This document shows positions 1-9,255 of a stretch of DNA of 64,000 nucleotides, one piece after another (position 1 is the stretch's first letter; each line of letters starts with the position of its first letter). The notes beneath the pieces were generated by a model. The model ran no database searches and was not told where the DNA came from. It saw only the letters and a list, made by a program, of their open reading frames with translations. The position numbers and the translations under genes are program-made. The DNA comes from CAYMTR01 sp964393405 (GTDB lineage Bacteria; Bacteroidota; Bacteroidia; Bacteroidales; Prolixibacteraceae): positions 1 to 64,000 of the forward strand of contig CAYMTR010000013.1 in assembly GCA_964393405.1 (NCBI GenBank). The letters are read 5' to 3'.

Positions 1-575
1 AAAAGCACACCCTTACCTCCTGTACTATTGCTAAGCAGTTCGCTGGCTACTGTCATCGAAACAATACCCGATATTTCGCTAAGCGACTGCATGACAGGCA
101 GTCCTCCGGTTTCATCCTTCATGTATTCAAAAGCAATGGAGGTTACCTTCTTCTGCATCAAGGTCTTTATGGTCATTTCATTCTGGGTGTCGATCTGAAG
201 CATCGAAAACAATATCTGGTTTCCCCTCAGCAGTGCTATTTCATCCATTGTGAAGGGTGCTACCTTCAATACATAATCGCATTGGAAAACTTCAGCTTTA
301 TTTTTGGTGATTATAGCTCCCGATTCGGCATATTCAGAATCGGCGTAGCGGTTTTTTAATCCTGCCGAACTTTCAATCAAAACCTCATGACCTGCATTTA
401 CAAGAATCTCAACTGCCTGGGGAGTAAGTGGCAGACATTTCTCATCGTCATCAATATTTGAAGGAATCCCGATATTGATCTTTTGAATCTTTTTTCTTAT
501 TTCCAGCTTTTCCTCTGCGGGAAGAAACTGCTGTTCGTCAAAATGATACCTACCGGGTTGAGACTGCTCTGCCAT
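1..575 (-). CDS. ald: Alanine dehydrogenase, N-terminal part (cut by the window edge)
   Basis: The gene starts with ATG at 575 and runs off the left edge, giving about 191 N-terminal residues. The translation contains an AlaDh/PNT N-terminal domain, including stretches such as NIGIPSNIDDDEKCLPLTP and NAGHEVLIESSAG. These belong to the family that holds alanine dehydrogenase (alanine to pyruvate plus ammonium, NAD-dependent) and the transhydrogenase alpha subunit. It lies 21 bp downstream of tsaE on the same strand, so the two are probably co-transcribed, an arrangement I recall from other Bacteroidota. The NAD-binding half is outside the window, so transhydrogenase PntA cannot be fully excluded, but the neighbourhood and N-terminus favour alanine dehydrogenase. 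Confidence 0.8.
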   Translation of the reverse strand, partial: MAEQSQPGRYHFDEQQFLPAEEKLEIRKKIQKINIGIPSNIDDDEKCLPLTPQAVEILVNAGHEVLIESSAGLKNRYADSEYAESGAIITKNKAEVFQCDYVLKVAPFTMDEIALLRGNQILFSMLQIDTQNEMTIKTLMQKKVTSIAFEYMKDETGGLPVMQSLSEISGIVSMTVASELLSNSTGGKGVL

Positions 576-596
576 AATTATAGATTTTAACCAAAT

Positions 597-1016
597 TTAC
601 ATTTTAATAGTTACTTTTCTTGTTTCATCGGGTAAAACATTTATTTCAACCACAACACAATCGTCAGGCAGCAGACTTTCAATTATTTCAGGCCACTCAA
701 TAAAACAAATGTCTCCTGAATACAAATAGTCGTCGGCCCCAAAATCGTATGCCTCCTTAATGTCTTTCAACCGATAACAATCGAAGTGGTATATCGACTT
801 CGAATTATCAGTAGTATATTCATTTACAAGAGCAAATGTAGGACTTGTTATATTATCCTTAACTCCCAATCCTTCACATATTTCCTTGATGAAAGTAGTC
901 TTGCCGGCTCCCATTCCCCCATAAAAAGCAAACACCGTACGCTTGCCCATCAAGGCGATAAACTGCGCTGCTGCTTTTTTTAATTCACTGTGTGAATGAA
1001 TATTTATAATTTCCAT
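597..1016 (-). CDS. tsaE: tRNA threonylcarbamoyladenosine biosynthesis ATPase TsaE
   Basis: A 139-residue cytoplasmic P-loop protein of the TsaE (YjeE) family, at the usual family length. The Walker A motif GGMGAGKT is at residues 33-40, the SPTF motif at 58-61, and FIEWPE near residue 105 is characteristic. TsaE works with TsaD and TsaB to transfer the threonylcarbamoyl group to A37 of ANN-decoding tRNAs. It is probably the first gene of a unit with the alanine dehydrogenase gene just downstream. It is divergent from gcvH, with a 146-bp AT-rich spacer between them. Confidence 0.95.
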   Translation of the reverse strand: MEIINIHSHSELKKAAAQFIALMGKRTVFAFYGGMGAGKTTFIKEICEGLGVKDNITSPTFALVNEYTTDNSKSIYHFDCYRLKDIKEAYDFGADDYLYSGDICFIEWPEIIESLLPDDCVVVEINVLPDETRKVTIKM

Positions 1017-1126
1017 TTAAAATTTATAATTAAATACAAAATTGAGAAAAAATATAGAAAAACAAAAACGCATATTGATGCATGGTTTTATCTAATGCCA
1101 AATGATAAGGATTAGAAAAATCTTTT

Positions 1127-1134
1127 TACTTTTG
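1127..1134 (+). promoter_or_regulatory. Probable -7 promoter element for gcvH
   Basis: TACTTTTG matches the Bacteroidota -7 consensus TAnnTTTG and lies 29 bp before the gcvH start codon. No clear -33 TTTG was seen at the expected spacing, so this rests on the -7 match alone. Confidence 0.45.
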
Positions 1135-1162
1135 GATATTGGAAACTTAAAAATACGAAGAC

Positions 1163-1543
1163 ATGAATTTCCCTGATAATCTTAAGTATACAAAAGAACA
1201 CGAGTGGGTAAAAGTCGATGGAGACGTTGCAACTGTAGGTATTACAGATTTTGCACAGAGCGAACTTGGCGACATAGTATTTGTTGAAATAGAAACTGTA
1301 GGTGAAGACATTGGCAAAGATGAAACTTTTGGCACAGTGGAAGCCGTAAAAACAGTATCTGATGTTTTCATGCCACTTAGTGGTGAAATTCTTGAAAAGA
1401 ACGAAGGACTTGAAGATGCACCGGAACTTATCAATAAGGATCCTTACGGTGGAGGGTGGATGATAAAAATCAAAATGTCAGATCCGTCTGAAATAGAAGG
1501 CCTGCTTGATTCTGCAGCATATATGGAATTGATTGGCGATTAA
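1163..1543 (+). CDS. gcvH: Glycine cleavage system H protein
   Basis: A 126-residue lipoyl carrier that shuttles the aminomethyl intermediate between the P, T and L proteins of the glycine cleavage system. The lipoylation motif VEAVKTVSD places the modified lysine at K63, as expected for GcvH, and the length is typical. The P, T and L genes are not in the window, so the gene stands alone here. Its stop codon overlaps by 3-4 bases the stop of the convergent TonB receptor gene, leaving no room for a terminator between them. I looked for a glycine riboswitch in the 146-bp upstream spacer and saw none. Confidence 0.96.
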   Translation: MNFPDNLKYTKEHEWVKVDGDVATVGITDFAQSELGDIVFVEIETVGEDIGKDETFGTVEAVKTVSDVFMPLSGEILEKNEGLEDAPELINKDPYGGGWMIKIKMSDPSEIEGLLDSAAYMELIGD

Positions 1544-3687
1544 TTAATCCTCAATTTAACACCTCCAAAGAAGGTTATTCCCGGCATAGGATATCCATAA
1601 TTTGTCGAATATTCAGTATTCATAATGTTTTCTGCTGATATGTAAAAGTTGACTGAAGGAGTCAGCCGGTAATTTATTTTTCCGTTCAGCAGGACATAAT
1701 CCTGTATTTCTTCTTCGTTGACTTCAGTAGTTTTTGAGTTATCCACCTGAGTGTAAAGTCCGAAAACACCCTGAGAAGATAAATTAAAATCAAATTTACC
1801 CATTGTATACGAAGCATTTAAGTTTGCCTGGTGCTCAGGAGACGCAATTCTTGCAGCGTCAGTATGCAGGTATGAATATGTGGAAGTAAGGTTTAGTTCA
1901 GGTCTTATCCTATATGAAGCTTCAACCTCAATTCCATAGTTTTCGAAGGTACCTGTGTTTTGATTAAGAGTTGGAGGAATGCCACCTGAAGGATTTGGCA
2001 TAGCCTGGATGAGGTTTTTTCCATCTATATAGAAAACTGTTGCAGAAGCCATTAACCTTTTCTCAAAAGCATAGTGAGTGTAACCGAGCTCGTAATTCCA
2101 CATGCTTTCAGGAAGGAGGTTAGGATTTGCGGGAGGAAAGAAATAAAGCTCCTTAACGTTTGGACTTCTGAAACCTCTTGAAGCCAGAACTTTGAACTCA
2201 TTACGACTGTTGGGGGCAACTGTTAACCCTGCCTGCGGAATCCACTCACCTCCATATATTGAGTGTTGGTTATAACGGATTCCTGCATTTAGAGAAAGAA
2301 TTTCAAATAACTTTTGCTGCCAGAACACATAAGCACCGGTTTCATTAACATCAATCCATTTGTTGTTATATTCTGAAGGAACCATTTTTACCTTTCCATC
2401 GACAAGAGAGGCAGACATAACAGGAGATCCTATACCACCATAACGGTTCCAATCGATTCCCAGTCCAATAAGTGAATTTTCATTCAATTTAAGACCTTCG
2501 AAAATTGAAATTCCATAATTCATATCAGCAGAAACCCAGTTTGTATAAATTGAATGATTGCCCCTATTAAAAAACACCTTCACATTCCCTGATATCTTTT
2601 CAAATTCATTTTCCACAGTCAGTATTGAGTTAAGCCTGAAAATATCAGCCCACGCCTTGTTATTTGAAAACAATGAAGTATCGGCATAAATTGATCCGGG
2701 GTCGACAGCATTGAAATCGCTGAAATTGCTTGTCCAGTTAATATTGAAATGACTGTTTAATTTGTAACCAAGTGAAAGATAGCCATTATCACCTTTGAAA
2801 GAAGAGTTTGGACGGGCTCCGTCAGTTTGGTCGTGATTATAAGTAGCAAGAACGTTGAACTTACCTATTTTGTAACCTGCAGTCACAGTGCCTCTTAGAG
2901 TCATAAAAGATCCTACTGAGGCAGAAACAGAACCACTAAAACCATCATTTTTCTGTTTTCGGGTAATCATATTTATAACGCCGCCCATAGCATTGCTACC
3001 ATACAACATAGAACCGGGTCCGCGAATTATCTCAACCTTTTCAATATTTGAAGTCTGGTACATATCAGGGAAAGCGTGGCCGAAAATACCCATTACCTGA
3101 GGTTGACCGTCAATCATTACAAGCAGTCTCGATTGTTCGGCAGCTCCCACCCCACGAATTGTAACTTTTCCTGCGGAGCCATCAGAAACACCAAAACCTG
3201 TCACTCCCCTTTCAGTGATAAAAACACCGGGAACATTAGCACCAAGCATAGGCATTACATTTATTTCTGAGCTGCTTTCAATTTTCTCGTTAGAAATAAC
3301 TGAAGCAGATAAGGGCACATTTGATTTGGCTGTTGCAATGCGAGTTGCAGTAACAAGCACCTCCTGTTGTTCAACGGAATAGGGAGTCAATTCAAAATCG
3401 AGTTCTATGTTTTGCCCTTTATTAAGTGTTATCTCTTTTATAAAAGACTGGTAACCAATAAAGCTTGCCTGTATAGAAACTTTCTTACCTGCGGGGACTT
3501 TCAGGCTATAGGTTCCGTCGTTTGAAGCAACTACTCCGTTGAAAGAATTAATAATTTGCACAGTTGCCCCGGATAGTTGGTCATGACTTTTTGAATCAAA
3601 GACTTTGCCTTTTACTATTTGAGCCGATAGAGCTATAGAGCTTGTTGTCAATATGATAATAGAGAGAAATGCAAAGAGTTTATTCAT
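1540..3687 (-). CDS. TonB-dependent outer-membrane receptor
   Basis: I chose the ATG at 3687 because it opens directly onto a signal peptide (MNKLFAFLSIIILTTSS). The in-frame ATG 39 bp upstream would add polar residues before it. About 715 residues: signal peptide, a carboxypeptidase-regulatory-like domain (about residues 22-105), a plug domain (about 110-225, with VTIRGVGAAEQSRLLVMIDG and EIIRGPGSMLYGSNAMGG) and a C-terminal 22-strand-type barrel ending in aromatic/hydrophobic residues. It resembles the siderophore/vitamin-type receptors rather than SusC. The substrate cannot be told from sequence. No SusD partner and no cobalamin riboswitch are visible upstream. The gene is divergent from the phosphate operon but shows no Pho-box pattern in its own direction. 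Confidence 0.9.
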   Translation of the reverse strand: MNKLFAFLSIIILTTSSIALSAQIVKGKVFDSKSHDQLSGATVQIINSFNGVVASNDGTYSLKVPAGKKVSIQASFIGYQSFIKEITLNKGQNIELDFELTPYSVEQQEVLVTATRIATAKSNVPLSASVISNEKIESSSEINVMPMLGANVPGVFITERGVTGFGVSDGSAGKVTIRGVGAAEQSRLLVMIDGQPQVMGIFGHAFPDMYQTSNIEKVEIIRGPGSMLYGSNAMGGVINMITRKQKNDGFSGSVSASVGSFMTLRGTVTAGYKIGKFNVLATYNHDQTDGARPNSSFKGDNGYLSLGYKLNSHFNINWTSNFSDFNAVDPGSIYADTSLFSNNKAWADIFRLNSILTVENEFEKISGNVKVFFNRGNHSIYTNWVSADMNYGISIFEGLKLNENSLIGLGIDWNRYGGIGSPVMSASLVDGKVKMVPSEYNNKWIDVNETGAYVFWQQKLFEILSLNAGIRYNQHSIYGGEWIPQAGLTVAPNSRNEFKVLASRGFRSPNVKELYFFPPANPNLLPESMWNYELGYTHYAFEKRLMASATVFYIDGKNLIQAMPNPSGGIPPTLNQNTGTFENYGIEVEASYRIRPELNLTSTYSYLHTDAARIASPEHQANLNASYTMGKFDFNLSSQGVFGLYTQVDNSKTTEVNEEEIQDYVLLNGKINYRLTPSVNFYISAENIMNTEYSTNYGYPMPGITFFGGVKLRIN

Positions 3688-3818
3688 GGATGTAAGTGTA
3701 ATAGTATTAATTCGTGTCACCATCAAATAAAATAGTGTTACGAAGCGAAAGTATATAATAAAACATTACACCGTATATAAAGAGTGAAAAAAATATAGTA
3801 AATTAAGTCAACAAAATA

Positions 3819-3876
3819 ATTTAATCGTTTTGTAATAATTCTGTAATGTGCATGTAAATAAATAGCAAGACTTTTG
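3819..3876 (+). promoter_or_regulatory. Pho-box promoter P1 (porin-pst-phoU-phoBR operon)
   Basis: Four 7-bp units recur every 11 bp: ATTTAAT (3819), TTGTAAT (3830), CTGTAAT (3841) and ATGTAAA (3852), separated by 4-bp spacers. A -7 element GACTTTTG (3869-3876, 7 of 8 with TAnnTTTG allowing the first base) begins exactly 10 bp after the last unit. The 7+4 geometry and the 10-bp gap to the core element are those of an E. coli PhoB-activated promoter. The inference is that the PhoB homologue encoded downstream binds here. Confidence 0.8.
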
Positions 3877-3903
3877 TTTTGAATTATTTAATCAATCTTG
3901 AAT

Positions 3904-4890
3904 ATGAAGAAAATTACCATCTTTATTGCAATAATTGTGTTTACATATTTAAGCACGCAAGCACAGAATGAAAAAGAGCAGTACAAACCAAACGGCAAAG
4001 CCTTCGTGAGAATCTTCTCAAATTTCCACTATACATTTTCTGATGGCACCAGTTCATCAGCCTTTGAAATTGAAAGGGCTTATTTGGGTTATGATTTCAA
4101 TCTCAGTGAAAACTTTTCAGGAAAGATCAATTTTGATGTAGGAAACCCGGGAAACGGCAAATTAGAAATGGTGGCATATTTGAAAAATGCATATATCAGT
4201 TATTCCATAGATAAGTTTTCTGTCACTATGGGAATGATTACTACTACAGCTTTCAAGCAGCAGGAAGAATTCTGGGGTTACAGGTATATTGAGAAATCGT
4301 TTCAGGATGCAAGCAAGATGGGTTCAAGCGCAGATTTAGGGATTACAGCATCATACAAGTTTGCAGACTGGTTAAGTGCCGATGTGATTCTCATTAATGG
4401 AGAAGGATACAAATTAATTCAGGCTGACAATAAATACAAGGCTGGACTTGGAGCTACAATAACTCCGGTCAAAAACCTCAAAATAAGAGGCTACTACGAT
4501 ATTTGGGGCAATGTAAACATACAATCAACATTTGCTGCTTTTGTAGGCTACGACTTCGGGAAAGCCTCGATAGGAGCTGAATACAACCTACAGCAGAACA
4601 ATGAAAATGTTGCTGGAAAAGATTTTTCCGGATATTCTGTATATGCTACAGTAAAACCATTTAAGAATTTCAAGGTCTTTGGCCGGTATGATAATTTAAG
4701 TTCGACAACACTTGAAGGAGAAGCAGCAGCATGGAACCTATCAAAAGACGGTGGATTATTAATTGCTGGTATTGAATATCAACCGGTAAAAGGATTGAAG
4801 ATATCTCCTAACTACAGGATGTTCAATCATGCAGATAAAGAAAAGAAACCAATCAACTATTTCTATATAAGTTGTGATATTAAGTTTTAA
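3904..4890 (+). CDS. Phosphate-selective porin O/P-like outer-membrane protein
   Basis: The likely start is the ATG at 3904, giving MKKITIFIAIIVFTYLS and a signal peptide; the in-frame TTG at 3898 is less likely. About 328 residues follow the pattern of Porin_O_P (OprP/OprO) proteins: an N-terminal AFEIERAYLGYDFNLSENF strand pair, many alternating hydrophobic strands, and a short aromatic-ending C-terminus. It is shorter than Pseudomonas OprP (about 440 residues), and I could not map the OprP arginine ladder. As the first gene of the Pst operon, directly behind a Pho-box promoter and 20 bp before pstS, it most probably lets phosphate through the outer membrane during starvation. Confidence 0.8.
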   Translation: MKKITIFIAIIVFTYLSTQAQNEKEQYKPNGKAFVRIFSNFHYTFSDGTSSSAFEIERAYLGYDFNLSENFSGKINFDVGNPGNGKLEMVAYLKNAYISYSIDKFSVTMGMITTTAFKQQEEFWGYRYIEKSFQDASKMGSSADLGITASYKFADWLSADVILINGEGYKLIQADNKYKAGLGATITPVKNLKIRGYYDIWGNVNIQSTFAAFVGYDFGKASIGAEYNLQQNNENVAGKDFSGYSVYATVKPFKNFKVFGRYDNLSSTTLEGEAAAWNLSKDGGLLIAGIEYQPVKGLKISPNYRMFNHADKEKKPINYFYISCDIKF

Positions 4891-4910
4891 CAATAAAAAT
4901 ATTTGAAAAA

Positions 4911-5978
4911 ATGAAAACATTAATTCCTTTAATATTAGCAGTAATCATACTGGCATCTTGTCAGTCACAAAACAAAAGCAAAGACAACAAAGACATTTCA
5001 GTAGCTAACGTATCGCTGGCAGCTGCAGGAGCTACATTTCCTATGCCGTATTACAATATGGTTTTTGGCAAATACAAAGAAAATTACGGTACTAACGTTA
5101 CTTACGGAGGTATCGGTTCAGGAGGTGGTATCAGAAGTCTGGCAGACAAAGTTGTAGATTTTGGGGCAACAGATGCATACCTTGAAGATGGCAAACTTGC
5201 AGAAATGCCTTCAGAGGTTGTTCATATACCAACTTGTCTTGGTGCGGTTGTAATAGCTTATAATCTGCCGGGGGTTGATGGATTGAAATTATCAAACACA
5301 TTGCTAGAAAATATATTCCTGGGAAAAATTACAAAATGGAATGATGCTGCGATAATTTCAAACAATCCCGGACTAAAATTACCAAGCTCTAACATATCAG
5401 TAATATACCGCTCCGACGGCAGTGGAACTACTCATATTTTCAGCGATTATATGAGCAAAATAAGTCCGGAATGGGCTGAAAAAGTAGGTGTAGGCAAATC
5501 GTTGAATTGGCCGGTTGGGATGGGAGCAAAAGGCAATCCCGGAGTAGCAGGTACAATTTCATCAACAGAAGGAACAATTGGTTATATCGGTTCAGAATAT
5601 TCATTTGCAATGAAAATCCAGACTGCTTTAGTACAAAACAGTTCGGGCAATTATATTGAACCTTCAATTGCAAGCATCAGTGCAGCAGCAAAAGGCGACC
5701 TTCCTGAAGATACAAGAATAATGGTAACAAACTCAAGCGACCCGGAAGCTTATCCTATAAGTGGGTTCACATGGATAATACTTTTTAAGGAGCAGGCATA
5801 TAGCAACAGAACAATAGATAAAGCCCTTGCAACAGTAAAACTTCTTGATTGGCTTGTATCTCCTGAAGCTCAGGGCGAAGCAGAAAAGGTACATTATGCT
5901 CCGATACCTGAATCGGCAGTATTGAAAGCAAAAAATATTTTAAAAGGTGTGACCTTTGAGGGAAAACCTTTGTTATAA
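4911..5978 (+). CDS. pstS: Phosphate ABC transporter substrate-binding lipoprotein PstS
   Basis: A 355-residue periplasmic phosphate-binding protein. The N-terminus MKTLIPLILAVIILASC has a lipobox with lipidated Cys17, so it is anchored to the membrane rather than free. The family hallmarks are present: GAGATFPMPYYN (AGATFP), GSGGGI and YRSDGSGTTHIFSDY, the phosphate-coordinating loops. It delivers phosphate to PstC/PstA. It lies second in the operon, 20 bp after the porin and 24 bp before pstC, and should be induced from promoter P1. Confidence 0.96.
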   Translation: MKTLIPLILAVIILASCQSQNKSKDNKDISVANVSLAAAGATFPMPYYNMVFGKYKENYGTNVTYGGIGSGGGIRSLADKVVDFGATDAYLEDGKLAEMPSEVVHIPTCLGAVVIAYNLPGVDGLKLSNTLLENIFLGKITKWNDAAIISNNPGLKLPSSNISVIYRSDGSGTTHIFSDYMSKISPEWAEKVGVGKSLNWPVGMGAKGNPGVAGTISSTEGTIGYIGSEYSFAMKIQTALVQNSSGNYIEPSIASISAAAKGDLPEDTRIMVTNSSDPEAYPISGFTWIILFKEQAYSNRTIDKALATVKLLDWLVSPEAQGEAEKVHYAPIPESAVLKAKNILKGVTFEGKPLL

Positions 5979-6002
5979 TATAAGTGTCTAAAAGTTAAGT
6001 TG

Positions 6003-6857
6003 ATGAACAGCGACAAAATAACAAAGATTGTTTTATTGTCGGTATCATTACTAATTGTACTGGTAGCCGGAGGAATGGTATTTTCACTTGTTGGAGGTTC
6101 CATTCCTTCATTCAAAGAATTCGGCTTAAAATTTATCATATCAAACAACTGGAACCCAACTGAAGGAAGGGAAAGCTACGGGGCTCTTCCTTTCATTATA
6201 GGCACATTGCTGACTTCAGTACTTGCACTTTTGATAGCACTTCCTCTTTCGTTCTCAACATCTTTGTTTTTGGGAGAATACTTCAGGAACACGAAGTTTG
6301 CGAAGGTATTAGGCACAATGGTCGATCTTCTGGCAGGGATACCATCAATTGTTTACGGTCTTTGGGGATTTTATGTACTTAGGCCATTTCTGGTAGATTT
6401 GGGAGTTCCCAATCAGGGTTTTGGCGTTTTTACATCGAGCCTCATACTTGCAATAATGATAATACCTTATGCCACGTCGCTGAGCAATGAAATAATCGCC
6501 ATGGTTCCCAACGATTTAAAAGAGGCAGCATACTCTCTGGGAGCAACAAGGCTTGAAGTTATTACAACAGTTACTGTCCCGGCAGCTCGGTCGGGCATAT
6601 TTGCAGGTTACATACTTGCATTTGGAAGGGCGCTTGGAGAAACGATGGCAGTAACAATGCTTATAGGAAATTCGAATCTTATACCTGCAGGACTTTTTTC
6701 AACCGGAAATTCAATGGCAAGTCTTATAGCCAACCAGTTTGGAGAAGCAGAAGGCTTAAAGCTAAGTTCGCTTATAGCAATAGGGTTGATACTATTCGTC
6801 ATGACAGGTATAATCAATGCGATAGGGAAATTTATAATTAAAAAATTTGAGAATTAA
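6003..6857 (+). CDS. pstC: Phosphate ABC transporter permease PstC
   Basis: I start at the ATG at 6003; a TTG immediately before it is in frame but less likely. The 284-residue inner-membrane protein has six predicted membrane helices and the binding-protein-dependent permease signature around ...EAAYSLGATRLEVITTV (EAA loop), which contacts PstB. Together with PstA it forms the phosphate channel. Stop codon at 6855-6857 is followed one base later by the pstA ATG, indicating tight coupling. Confidence 0.95.
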   Translation: MNSDKITKIVLLSVSLLIVLVAGGMVFSLVGGSIPSFKEFGLKFIISNNWNPTEGRESYGALPFIIGTLLTSVLALLIALPLSFSTSLFLGEYFRNTKFAKVLGTMVDLLAGIPSIVYGLWGFYVLRPFLVDLGVPNQGFGVFTSSLILAIMIIPYATSLSNEIIAMVPNDLKEAAYSLGATRLEVITTVTVPAARSGIFAGYILAFGRALGETMAVTMLIGNSNLIPAGLFSTGNSMASLIANQFGEAEGLKLSSLIAIGLILFVMTGIINAIGKFIIKKFEN

Positions 6858-6858
6858 G

Positions 6859-7746
6859 ATGAGTCTTCCTAAAGAAATATTACATACTGATCATTCCGAA
6901 AGGAGGCTGCTAAAAGATAAATTGGCTGTTGGCACAATAGTGTTTTTCTCTATACTCACTATTTCCCCGATAATACTGATTATTTACAAACTGATAGTAA
7001 AAGGAATACGCCAAATTAATTTCGATTTTATAACCCAATCTACGCCTGATACATTTGCAGCAATGACAGCTGTAGCCAATGGAGAGATAATTCCAGGGGG
7101 AATTATAAATGGTATTGCAGGAACTTTGCTGATGGTATTTCTTGCATCTGTAATTGCAATACCTGTAGGTATAATATCAGGCATATATCTATATGAAAAT
7201 CAAGGCAAAAGAATAGCCAATCTGGTAAGAAATATTTCAGACATATTGCAAGGTGTGCCTTCAATAGTGCTTGGACTAATTTCATACCTTTGGATTGTAA
7301 AGCATATAACAATGGGATTTTCAGCCCTTGCGGGAAGCGTAGCCCTATCAATTATGATGCTACCAATGATAGTAAGGTCGACCGAAGAAACGTTTAAAAT
7401 GATCCCTATTACAATAAAAGAAGCTGCCCTTGCTTTGGGAGTTCCTTATTACAGGGTTATCATTCAGGTTTTAATACCGACAGGTTTTAGTGGGTTAATG
7501 ACTGGAATACTGTTATCCGTTTCGAGGGTGATAGGTGAAACCGCACCTTTGATGCTGACGGCCCTTGGTAGCTCAGTAATAAATTGGAATATAACAGATC
7601 CAACAAGTGCAATTCCACTATTGATTTGGGAGTTCTATAATAATCCAAACATGGTAGACCTGGTATGGAGTTCATCCTTGTTATTAATGATAATTGTGCT
7701 GATATTTAATCTGTTGACAAAACAAATAGCAGCTAGAAGAAAGTAG
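6859..7746 (+). CDS. pstA: Phosphate ABC transporter permease PstA
   Basis: The ATG at 6859 lies one base after the pstC stop and is preferred over the TTG at 6847 that would overlap pstC. About 295 residues with six membrane helices and the EAA loop IKEAALALGVPYYRVI. Sequence near the C-terminus (SRVIGETAPLMLTALG) is typical of PstA. It pairs with PstC as the membrane pore. The gene ends one base before the pstB start. Confidence 0.95.
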   Translation: MSLPKEILHTDHSERRLLKDKLAVGTIVFFSILTISPIILIIYKLIVKGIRQINFDFITQSTPDTFAAMTAVANGEIIPGGIINGIAGTLLMVFLASVIAIPVGIISGIYLYENQGKRIANLVRNISDILQGVPSIVLGLISYLWIVKHITMGFSALAGSVALSIMMLPMIVRSTEETFKMIPITIKEAALALGVPYYRVIIQVLIPTGFSGLMTGILLSVSRVIGETAPLMLTALGSSVINWNITDPTSAIPLLIWEFYNNPNMVDLVWSSSLLLMIIVLIFNLLTKQIAARRK

Positions 7747-7747
7747 T

Positions 7748-8527
7748 ATGAGTCAAAACATTATACAAATTGCCGATCCGATATTGTCGTTAAAAGACCT
7801 GACAGTTTCTTACGATAATGTACCTGCAGTAAAAAATGTGACTGCAGATTTTAAAAAGAATTCTGTTACAGCGATAATGGGACCTTCGGGTTGTGGCAAA
7901 AGCACATTGCTGAGGGCAATAAACAGGATGCATGAATTGTATGAAAACATACAGACAACAGGAAATATAGTTTTAAACGGAACCGACATAATGAAAATGC
8001 CGACTATAAAAGTCAGGCGTAGAATGGGAATGGTATTTCAAAGGCCAAATCCTTTTCCTACGATGAGTATTTATGATAATGTTATTTCTGGATATAAATT
8101 AAACGGCATCAGCCTTAAGAAAAGTTATAAGGATGAGATAGTAGAACGTTCACTTCAGGATGTGGCACTTTGGGAAGAAGTTAAAGATTCACTTTTCAAA
8201 AAGGGGACTTTCCTTTCAGGCGGTCAGCAACAGCGCCTTTGCATAGCACGTGCACTAGCTTTCAGTCCTGAAATAATTCTTCTTGATGAGCCCACTTCAG
8301 CCCTTGACCCTATAGCAACTTCAAAGATTGAAGATATGCTTGTGAAGTTGAAAGAGAATTATACGATAATAATGGTAACCCACAATATGTCGCAGGCAGC
8401 ACGTATTTCTGATTATTCTCTTTTTATGTATCTTGGTGAGTTGGTAGAATATGACAAGACAAAGAATATGTTTACCAATCCTCATGACAGAAGGACAGAA
8501 GAGTACTTGACAGGAAAGTTTGGTTAG
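7748..8527 (+). CDS. pstB: Phosphate ABC transporter ATP-binding protein PstB
   Basis: A 259-residue ABC ATPase of standard PstB length. Walker A GPSGCGKST at 45-53, Q-loop Q98, signature LSGGQQQR at 156-163 and Walker B ILLDEPTSALD at 177-187. It energises phosphate import through PstC/PstA and is also part of the sensing complex with PhoU and PhoR in well-studied bacteria. Start ATG at 7748 lies one base beyond the pstA stop. Confidence 0.97.
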   Translation: MSQNIIQIADPILSLKDLTVSYDNVPAVKNVTADFKKNSVTAIMGPSGCGKSTLLRAINRMHELYENIQTTGNIVLNGTDIMKMPTIKVRRRMGMVFQRPNPFPTMSIYDNVISGYKLNGISLKKSYKDEIVERSLQDVALWEEVKDSLFKKGTFLSGGQQQRLCIARALAFSPEIILLDEPTSALDPIATSKIEDMLVKLKENYTIIMVTHNMSQAARISDYSLFMYLGELVEYDKTKNMFTNPHDRRTEEYLTGKFG

Positions 8528-8549
8528 TAATAGAAAAATAAAACAAGAT

Positions 8550-9236
8550 ATGACATTCAGAAAAGAAGAGGCGATGAACAAGGTCATGCGGGATTTTGAA
8601 AACATGGCAAATATTGTACTTGCCCAGCTAAACAGTTTGGAGAATTTCCTTCAGTCGGGTGATATAAATATGCCCGAAGAAACTGAAAATGAAATACAAG
8701 CAAATGAGGAGCTGGTTGACCAGTTAGAAGTAAAAATAAGTGAAAGAATTATAAATACGATCGTATTGTACCAGCCGGTTGCTTCAGAGATAAGGAAGCT
8801 GATGGCTTGTTACAGAATAATAATAAACCTAGAAAGAATAGGTGACTATGTCGTAAATCTGGTAAACTATCTGAAAAAGATAAAGAGTCAGGAAGTTTAC
8901 AACCAATCTTCCGAGACAATATCGACTATGTTTATTTCAGCCTCACAGATGGTTAGCAAGTCGTTGCTATCATTTACACAGCAAGACAGAGATTATGCCA
9001 TCTGGACACTGAAGAATGATTCAGTAGTAGATGAGATGAACAACAAAATGCTAAAGGCGCTTATAAGCAAAAGCAAGGATTTCGACGATAAGAAGAAGGC
9101 ACTAATAAGTTACATTACAATAAAAGAGATGGTTGACAACATTGAAAGAGTGGCCGACCATGCAACCAATATTGCTGAAGCATCAATATACTTCCTTGAA
9201 GGCAAGGATATTCGGCACTTATCTATTCCTGATTAA
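8550..9236 (+). CDS. phoU: Phosphate transport regulator PhoU
   Basis: A PhoU-type all-helical protein of about 228 residues from the ATG at 8550; a TTG at 8520 would overlap pstB, and a later ATG at 8574 is also possible. Both halves carry the PhoU repeat with metal-binding acidic motifs (ERIGDYVVNL and ERVADHATNI). In characterised systems PhoU relays the state of PstSCAB to PhoR and shuts the response down when phosphate is ample. Its position between pstB and phoBR fits that role. Confidence 0.95.
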   Translation: MTFRKEEAMNKVMRDFENMANIVLAQLNSLENFLQSGDINMPEETENEIQANEELVDQLEVKISERIINTIVLYQPVASEIRKLMACYRIIINLERIGDYVVNLVNYLKKIKSQEVYNQSSETISTMFISASQMVSKSLLSFTQQDRDYAIWTLKNDSVVDEMNNKMLKALISKSKDFDDKKKALISYITIKEMVDNIERVADHATNIAEASIYFLEGKDIRHLSIPD

Positions 9237-9255
9237 AGAATAAAAACAAGCAACT

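Noticed and set aside
1017..1162. Possible glycine riboswitch upstream of gcvH
   Set aside because: The spacer is AT-rich with only a short GCAT/ATGC hairpin near 1070; no tandem aptamer core is seen.
3688..3818. Pho box or riboswitch for the TonB receptor read leftward from 3687
   Set aside because: No 11-bp-spaced units on the minus strand and no cobalamin-type conserved core.
3898..3903. TTG as start of the porin gene, and similar TTG starts of pstC, pstA and phoU
   Set aside because: Each has an ATG within a few codons that fits the signal peptide or avoids overlapping the previous gene, so ATG starts were used.
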